A stretch of DNA of 10,523 bases from JBCBAP01 sp038532435 (GTDB lineage: Bacteria; Pseudomonadota; Alphaproteobacteria; Rhodobacterales; Rhodobacteraceae), in the NCBI GenBank assembly GCA_038532435.1, contig JBCBAP010000096.1, positions 1 through 10,523 of the forward strand. The letters are read 5' to 3'. The notes beneath the pieces were generated by a model. It did no database searches. It saw nothing but the letters and a program-made list of their open reading frames with translations, and was not told where the DNA came from. Of this stretch, positions 6,518-10,523 are shown one piece after another. Position 1 is the first letter of the stretch. Each line of letters begins with the position of its first letter. The translations under genes were made by a program, and so were the position numbers.

Positions 6518-6919
6518 ATGCAGGAACTCAAGACCAGCGCGGCAGAGATGGTCGCCGCCGCCCGCGCCCGGATCGAGGAGGTCGAGACCAAGGATCTGAT
6601 CGCGATGGTCGACGATCCGAACGTCGTAATTGTCGATATCCGTGACGTGCGAGAAAGGCAGCGGTCAGGGTTTATCCCCGGAAGCGTGCATGCCCCGCGG
6701 GGGATGCTGGAATTCTGGGTCGATCCGAAGAGCCCCTACTTCAAGGAGGTCTTCGGCGAGCACAAGACCTTCGTCCTGCACTGCGCGTCCGGGTGGCGGT
6801 CGGCGCTCAGCACCGCAACGCTCAACGACATGGGCTTTCCCGCCGCACATTTACGCGAAGGCTTCTCCACCTGGGCCGAACAGGGCGGCCCGGTCGCCTT
6901 TCCCGAACCGAAGGAGTGA
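6518..6919 (+). CDS. Single-domain rhodanese-like sulfurtransferase
   Basis: The start is ATG 6518, preceded by GGGAG at 6506-6510 with 7-nt spacing. The frame is open for about 960 bases further upstream, but that extension runs antisense to the SDR gene and does not read as a protein. The 133-residue product has a helical N-terminus (to about residue 22), then a rhodanese domain: DLIAMVDDPNVVIVDIRDVRER at 26-47, GFIPGSVHAPRGMLEFW, and the active-site loop HCASGWRS with catalytic C89 followed by a six-residue loop, then LREGFSTWAEQGGPV at the C-terminus. Such proteins transfer sulfane sulfur from thiosulfate, persulfides or partner enzymes to an acceptor. With no signal peptide it should be cytoplasmic. 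The neighbours do not identify its partner. The domain call is very secure; the physiological role is open. Confidence 0.92.
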   Translation: MQELKTSAAEMVAAARARIEEVETKDLIAMVDDPNVVIVDIRDVRERQRSGFIPGSVHAPRGMLEFWVDPKSPYFKEVFGEHKTFVLHCASGWRSALSTATLNDMGFPAAHLREGFSTWAEQGGPVAFPEPKE

Positions 6920-7004
6920 CCCGGCCAACTCGGGATCGAAGAAGGCGGTCAACGCGCGCTCATGGGGTGGTCGACCGGTAAACAGCGCGGAGGCGGGTCA
7001 CTCC
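6913..7004. repeat. Long inverted repeat spanning the rhodanese stop and its 3' flank
   Basis: GGAGTGACCCG at 6913-6923 is exactly complementary to CGGGTCACTCC at 6994-7004 (11 bp), and the left arm includes the rhodanese TGA. Inside lies a second stem, CGCGCT 6955-6960 with AGCGCG 6984-6989, which surrounds the palindrome GGTCGACC at 6969-6976. The transcript could therefore fold into a two-stage stem with a large internal loop on the 5' side. There is no following T-run. It occupies most of the 151-bp gap before the convergent HupE/UreJ-type gene, which otherwise shows no gene. Confidence 0.45.
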
Positions 7005-7070
7005 GGCCGGACCCCTTCCTCCCACCCAGTCTCAGCTCGACAATGACAACCTGCGCTCGGTGGGCAAGGG

Positions 7071-8315
7071 TCACGCGAGCGCGCCGACCCGCTCCACCAC
7101 CCACAGCAGGCTGACAGCGCCGATACCGAGCAGAGCCGCGTGACGCACCCCGTCACCGGCACGGACATGAACCCTGCGCACCAGTTCGAGACCCGCAAGA
7201 GCGGCAAGAACAACCGCGATCTGCCCCAGTTCGATCCCGATGTTGAACCCCAGAAGCGCCAGGGCGAACTGAGGGTCGCCAGGCACGAGGCTCTCCGACA
7301 GGAAGGAGGCGAATCCGAACCCGTGCAGGAGCCCAACGGCGAAGCCCACCGCAAGCGTCATCCGCGTCCGCCGCCAGGCCGCATAGGCCGCAGCCACAAC
7401 CGTCAATGCGATGCCCGCTTCGATCCACCCAATCACGGAGGCTAGGGGCACGACGAGCCCGAGGCTGCCGAGCGCCAGTGTGACCGAATGGCCGAGCGTG
7501 AATGTGGTCACGAGCCAGAAGAGGTGCCGCGACCATCCCAGACCGAGCGCCAAGCAGAGCACGAGAAAGATGTGGTCGAGCCCGCCGAGGATGTGCGCAA
7601 CACCGCGCTCAAAAAACTCCAAGAAGACCGGTTGCGGCCCTTCGAGCACCACCGGTTCGGCCAGCTGGGCGGGGAGCGACACCAGCACGGGCGGGTCGAA
7701 CCGCGCATCGATCACATGGGTGTCGATCGTGACTGTTGGTGGGAGGGCGAGCGGCGGATGTGCTGCACCCACCGTCAGCGCCCCGGCACCAAGCTCCGGC
7801 GACAGCGCGAGGTGCATATCCACCACCGCCTCCCCGAATATCGGATCGAGGGATGTCCCCTCTCCGTCCAACGCGGTTTGCGCCTCGGCGACACTGCGAA
7901 ACCGGTCACCCGGGCTGCGCCCGTGAATGCGGTAACGGACGAGTGCGGGGGCGAGCTGTACCCCTTCGGAATCGAACCGGATCGTGCCTGTCAGCCGTGC
8001 GGCCCACCGCTCGGGCGCATTTGCGATGGCGGCAAGGTCGAGTCGGTAGCGCGATCCAACCCCCGTGGACTCGACCCGCAGGAACGGGCTGTCAATCGGA
8101 CTGCGCGCCGCGATTGCCTCGGGGATCCTGTCGGCGAAGAGCAGCGGAAGCGGCATCCGGATCAGCGCCTCCCCGTCCGAGGTCACTATGATCGTCTGCG
8201 CCTTCGCCCCCGCGGTGAAGTGCGCATGCGCGGGAACGGCCGAGAGCAACAGGAGCACAAAGCAAAGGAACCGCGCCCCGCGGACGCGGCCTGGGCCGTC
8301 CCACCGGGCACGCAC
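7071..8315 (-). CDS. HupE/UreJ-family membrane protein with exported N-terminal domain
   Basis: The start is uncertain. GTG at 8313-8315 gives 414 residues with a normal signal peptide (basic start, then ARFLCFVLLLLSAVPAHA); a TTG at 8349-8351, overlapping the previous stop, would add 12 residues; CTG at 8337-8339 follows a GGGAG. Numbering from the GTG, cleavage falls near residue 31. About 195 exported residues of beta-type character follow. The C-terminal membrane part has the HupE/UreJ landmarks: HILGGLDHI at 241-249, FTLGHS at 272-277, a membrane Glu near 299, LLHGFGF at 329-335 and FNIGIELGQ at 357-365, across about six or seven helices. His, Asp and Glu in these motifs could handle Ni or Co ions, and related proteins accompany hydrogenase, urease and B12 genes, but transport by this long-N-terminus subgroup is not proven. 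It lies just downstream of the phosphoesterase gene and probably shares its transcript. Confidence 0.87.
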   Translation of the reverse strand: MRARWDGPGRVRGARFLCFVLLLLSAVPAHAHFTAGAKAQTIIVTSDGEALIRMPLPLLFADRIPEAIAARSPIDSPFLRVESTGVGSRYRLDLAAIANAPERWAARLTGTIRFDSEGVQLAPALVRYRIHGRSPGDRFRSVAEAQTALDGEGTSLDPIFGEAVVDMHLALSPELGAGALTVGAAHPPLALPPTVTIDTHVIDARFDPPVLVSLPAQLAEPVVLEGPQPVFLEFFERGVAHILGGLDHIFLVLCLALGLGWSRHLFWLVTTFTLGHSVTLALGSLGLVVPLASVIGWIEAGIALTVVAAAYAAWRRTRMTLAVGFAVGLLHGFGFASFLSESLVPGDPQFALALLGFNIGIELGQIAVVLAALAGLELVRRVHVRAGDGVRHAALLGIGAVSLLWVVERVGALA

Positions 8316-8324
8316 CCGGTGGGA
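8299..8324 (-). terminator. Perfect 10-bp hairpin between phosphoesterase and HupE/UreJ-type genes
   Basis: TCCCACCGGG at 8299-8308 and CCCGGTGGGA at 8315-8324 are exact reverse complements with a 6-base loop. On the minus strand the stem starts 17 bases after the phosphoesterase TAG, the position of a transcription terminator, but no T-run follows it. The candidate GTG start of the downstream gene sits at the stem/loop edge (8313-8315). The element may be an attenuator, an mRNA 3' end stabiliser that sets different levels for the two genes, or a translational control. The structure is seen directly; its role is inferred. Confidence 0.5.
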
Positions 8325-8341
8325 TCCGTTGTGGGGCAGGT

Positions 8342-10276
8342 CTACTCCCAAAACGCCGCCTGCCAGTTAAAGTCGGGAAGCTCCTCGACCACCTCAAACG
8401 TCTGGACCTGGGCGAAGGTCCGGCCATGGCGGTCGGTCGTCTTGACCTCCATCAGATGCACGCCGACGGGAAGGCTCTCCGGCAGGTCAACGCGCCAGAG
8501 GTGGTGGGATGCATCGGTCAGCATCCAGCGCTGGAAAGGTCCGGGATTTCCCACCCAGGGCACATCCTGCCAGGTGGTGTAGCCCGCCGTCGCATCGCCC
8601 CCATCGATCGAGCGCGCGGCCACCGAGTTTTGCGTGGCCTGCTTGGCAAGCGCCACCGGATCGGCATACACGACGCCGCGGTTCTTTTCCTCTCCCGCAC
8701 CCTGCTGGGTCCGCACGCCGGGAAGGTCCGCACCGCCGTTGATCGACACGGACACGGTTGAGGATGCGGAGCCGTTCCACACGTTCACCGCGACCCATGT
8801 GCCCTCCTCCAGATCCGCGAGGGTGATCATGTTCATGTCGCCAAGATCCCGGAGGGTCACCGCGGGAAGCTGGTCGAAACTGTTCTGGTAGAGCTCGCGG
8901 TATGCGATCAACCGCTCCGCCCAGATGCGAAAGCGCGGGGTGGAGAAGCCCGCGTGCATCTGCTCCTCTTCGCCGGTGTGGAACGTCTTGTAGGTATCCA
9001 CATAGTCGGACCCGTCGAAGTCGAGCTGATAATATCCCCGCGGCGAGCCCAGGCGCTGGGTTCCGTGGGGCACGCCGTCATCATTGAGATCGCCCGCCCA
9101 CCAGGATCCGGACAGGGCCCCGGTGACGATTTGATGGAACTGCGCCGGGCCTGTGCCGGTGTTTTCTGCCCACCCCGCGAAGTGCTCGCCCACCTCGATG
9201 CTCTCGGTCGTGTGGGTGTGACCGGACAGGCCCAACGCGGGACGGTCGCCGATGATCTCATAAAGCTCATCGAGATTGTCGGTCTGATGCTTCGCCGCAG
9301 TGTTATCCGTGAAGGTCACGAAGGGGATGTGGGCGGTCAGGACGATGAGCTTGTCCTCCGGCACGAAGGAGAGGTCGTTGCGCAGCCAGTCGAGCTGCCG
9401 CTGGGACAGCACGCCATTGTAGGTCTCCGCCCCATCCGGGGAGCAGAACGGATGCGGATCGACACCGTTGCAGGGATACCGGACATTGTCGAGACCGACG
9501 AAGTGCACGTTCCCGATGTCGAAGGAGTAGTACTCCGGCCCCCATTCCCGGCGGAACGTGTCGAAGGAGTGCTGATCCGTTGGTGCATCGAAATCGATGT
9601 CGTGGTTGCCGCCCACGAAGTACTGGGGAACCCCGCCCACGGCGATGATCTCCTTGAACCGGGGGTAAAGCGACAGGTCATCGCCCATGATGTCCCCCGC
9701 GAAGATCAGGCACTCTGTATCCGAATTGTCCCGTGTCGCGAGCATCCTGCCCGCGGTCTGCCGAACGTAGCCGACCTCCCGGTTCGTGTAGGCCTGCGCG
9801 TCGCCGAAGATGAGGCAGTTGAACGCATCGCCGGAGCCGTCGGCAATGAGCGGGAAGTTGATCGCCTCCGGCAGCGGGCCGGTGGGCGCGATCCCGCCAA
9901 ACCGCAGATCCGGGGAGCCCTCGACCTTGTGGATATAGGCAAACTGCGGAACCATTTGCGCATCCACCGGCGTCGTGTGGCCCGCGGGCTTGGTGATGAA
10001 GAGGTTCATGTCGTCATAGGCGGGCAGCGCGTAGGTGCCGTCCGCTGAGGTCTGCACGACCTCCCGCCCGTTGGAGACCAGCACACCCTCCACCCCGCTT
10101 TCGCCCGGGTCGAACGTCGAGTTGCGGTTCGCGTCGATGAAGACGCTGCCGCGGGCGGTGTCGCCGCCGTCGCTGCCGCGAACGACCTCGACGGACCCGA
10201 CGTAGGTCGCGTCCTTTGCGTTGAGGGAAGAGGCCAGACACAGGGTGAGTGCGGTCGAGCTTGCGAGGCGCATCAT
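8342..10276 (-). CDS. Exported calcineurin-like metallophosphoesterase with SdrD-B-like N-terminal domain
   Basis: A 644-residue protein read from ATG at 10274-10276 (a second ATG follows at once), with AGGAG 8 nt upstream on the minus strand. Residues 1-20 are a signal peptide ending SLNA|KD. Residues about 42-98 resemble the SdrD-B/MetallophosN fold: GSVFIDANRNSTFDPGESG has a Ca-binding-like Asp/Asn pattern, followed by a SADGTYALP turn. The catalytic domain, about 150-360, has all two-metal motifs: GDAQ 158-161 (Gln in place of the common His, normal for DxQ subgroups), AGD with D195, GNHD 223-226, H316 in LTAHIPF, and GHTH 352-355. The rest (about 385-644) fits the MetallophosC-type C-terminal region. 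It should hydrolyse a phosphomono- or phosphodiester in the periplasm or outside the cell; the substrate is unknown. The HupE/UreJ-type gene follows directly. Confidence 0.93.
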   Translation of the reverse strand: MMRLASSTALTLCLASSLNAKDATYVGSVEVVRGSDGGDTARGSVFIDANRNSTFDPGESGVEGVLVSNGREVVQTSADGTYALPAYDDMNLFITKPAGHTTPVDAQMVPQFAYIHKVEGSPDLRFGGIAPTGPLPEAINFPLIADGSGDAFNCLIFGDAQAYTNREVGYVRQTAGRMLATRDNSDTECLIFAGDIMGDDLSLYPRFKEIIAVGGVPQYFVGGNHDIDFDAPTDQHSFDTFRREWGPEYYSFDIGNVHFVGLDNVRYPCNGVDPHPFCSPDGAETYNGVLSQRQLDWLRNDLSFVPEDKLIVLTAHIPFVTFTDNTAAKHQTDNLDELYEIIGDRPALGLSGHTHTTESIEVGEHFAGWAENTGTGPAQFHQIVTGALSGSWWAGDLNDDGVPHGTQRLGSPRGYYQLDFDGSDYVDTYKTFHTGEEEQMHAGFSTPRFRIWAERLIAYRELYQNSFDQLPAVTLRDLGDMNMITLADLEEGTWVAVNVWNGSASSTVSVSINGGADLPGVRTQQGAGEEKNRGVVYADPVALAKQATQNSVAARSIDGGDATAGYTTWQDVPWVGNPGPFQRWMLTDASHHLWRVDLPESLPVGVHLMEVKTTDRHGRTFAQVQTFEVVEELPDFNWQAAFWE

Positions 10277-10429
10277 TTGCGGAACTCCTGATGTTGTAGG
10301 GGCGGCGTCACTTTGCTGGTCTTGTGTGATCCCTCGCTTTCAGCCCTATGACGTTTCGATCAAGCATCCAAGACGGGTGTTTGATGAAAGCGTGACAACT
10401 TTCGATTGCAAGTCCGGGCCTCTCGCCCC

Positions 10430-10460
10430 GCCGAATGGGGTGTTGACCCCATAGTTCGGC
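10430..10460. repeat. Stem-loop in the divergent control region
   Basis: GCCGAA 10430-10435 pairs with TTCGGC 10455-10460, and TGGGGT 10436-10441 pairs with ACCCCA 10446-10451. This gives 12 pairs in two stacked stems with a 4-base loop (GTTG) and a 3-base bulge (TAG 10452-10454). It lies in the 240-bp gap between the phosphoesterase start and the plus-strand gene at 10517. It could be a DNA operator or an RNA leader structure for the plus-strand gene. No promoter with good -35 and -10 boxes was found by eye in this gap. A second imperfect stem (10354-10363 with 10381-10389, one bulged base) lies nearby. Confidence 0.4.
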
Positions 10461-10516
10461 CCCCCTCCCGAAAGCTACCCCTGATGCATCGAAACGATCA
10501 CCGGGAGGCCCCGAAA

Positions 10517-10523
10517 ATGACCA
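10517..10523 (+). CDS. Start of an unidentified plus-strand gene (rest outside window)
   Basis: ATG at 10517-10519 is followed by ACC, so the product begins Met-Thr. A strong Shine-Dalgarno sequence, GGGAGG at 10503-10508, stands 8 nt ahead. No product can be named from two codons. It would be divergent from the phosphoesterase gene and share its upstream region. Confidence 0.5.

Noticed and set aside
7021..7064. CCCACC/GGTGGG inverted repeat downstream of the HupE/UreJ-type gene
   Set aside because: Only 6 bp with a 32-base loop and no T-run; too weak to call a terminator.
7488..8582. 364-codon open frame on the plus strand, antisense to the HupE/UreJ-type gene
   Set aside because: It crosses a gene boundary on the opposite strand and has the Arg/Pro/Gly-rich composition of a GC shadow.
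8954..10048. 364-codon open frame on the plus strand, antisense to the phosphoesterase
   Set aside because: It is the mirror of a GC-rich gene with all catalytic motifs on the other strand. The translation has no recognisable domain or convincing ribosome binding site.
10381..10403. Possible Pho box upstream of the phosphoesterase (TTGTCAC on the minus strand next to CTTTCAT)
   Set aside because: A Pho box needs two CTGTCAT-like units spaced by 11 bp. Here the second good unit is 8 bp away, and the units in correct phase match at only about three of seven bases.

Overview
The window looks like a chromosomal segment from an alphaproteobacterium, most likely a Rhodobacteraceae (roseobacter-type) species. 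The DNA is GC-rich with strong GC bias at third codon positions. The genes include an aerobic-type cobaltochelatase pair (cobS/cobT), a VPLPA-CTERM-like surface protein and a FadR/FCD-type GntR regulator. These family calls come from sequence motifs read by eye; no database search was possible. No rRNA, tRNA, insertion sequence, CRISPR array or phage gene was seen.

Layout, left to right. (1) 1-2637, plus strand: the 3' end of cobS, a small unrecognised secreted protein, and cobT. The three genes overlap one another and so appear translationally coupled. CobS and CobT are the AAA+ and VWA subunits that drive cobalt insertion by CobN in aerobic B12 synthesis; cobN is not in the window. (2) 2696-3734: an exported protein with a C-terminal VPLPA-CTERM-like sorting signal (plus) and a 98-residue two-helix membrane protein (minus). 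They converge, and their 3' ends overlap by 47 bp. (3) 3897-5622, plus: a promoter-like sequence and a palindromic operator candidate, then a FCD-type GntR regulator coupled by ATGA to an AbrB-family (PF05145-type) membrane protein with an internal duplication. (4) 5630-6382, minus: a classical short-chain dehydrogenase/reductase, 7 bp from the end of the AbrB-type gene. A cUUCGg hairpin lies at that junction. (5) 6518-6919, plus: a single-domain rhodanese with an intact catalytic cysteine, divergent from the SDR gene. A long inverted repeat follows it. (6) 7071-10276, minus: an exported calcineurin-like phosphoesterase with an SdrD-B-like N-terminal domain, followed by a HupE/UreJ-family membrane protein. 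A perfect 10-bp hairpin lies between them, at the probable start of the second gene. (7) 10277-10523: a divergent control region with two stem-loops and the first codons of a plus-strand gene preceded by a strong ribosome binding site.

In function this is mostly ordinary core and accessory metabolism: cobalamin synthesis, a regulator/transporter/dehydrogenase set for an unknown substrate, sulfur transfer, and an exported phosphoesterase with a metal-transporter-like partner. I do not see a clear new multi-gene system. The points most worth a second look are the secreted protein embedded between cobS and cobT, the operator candidate in front of the GntR gene, the hairpin at the phosphoesterase/HupE junction and the inverted repeat after the rhodanese gene.
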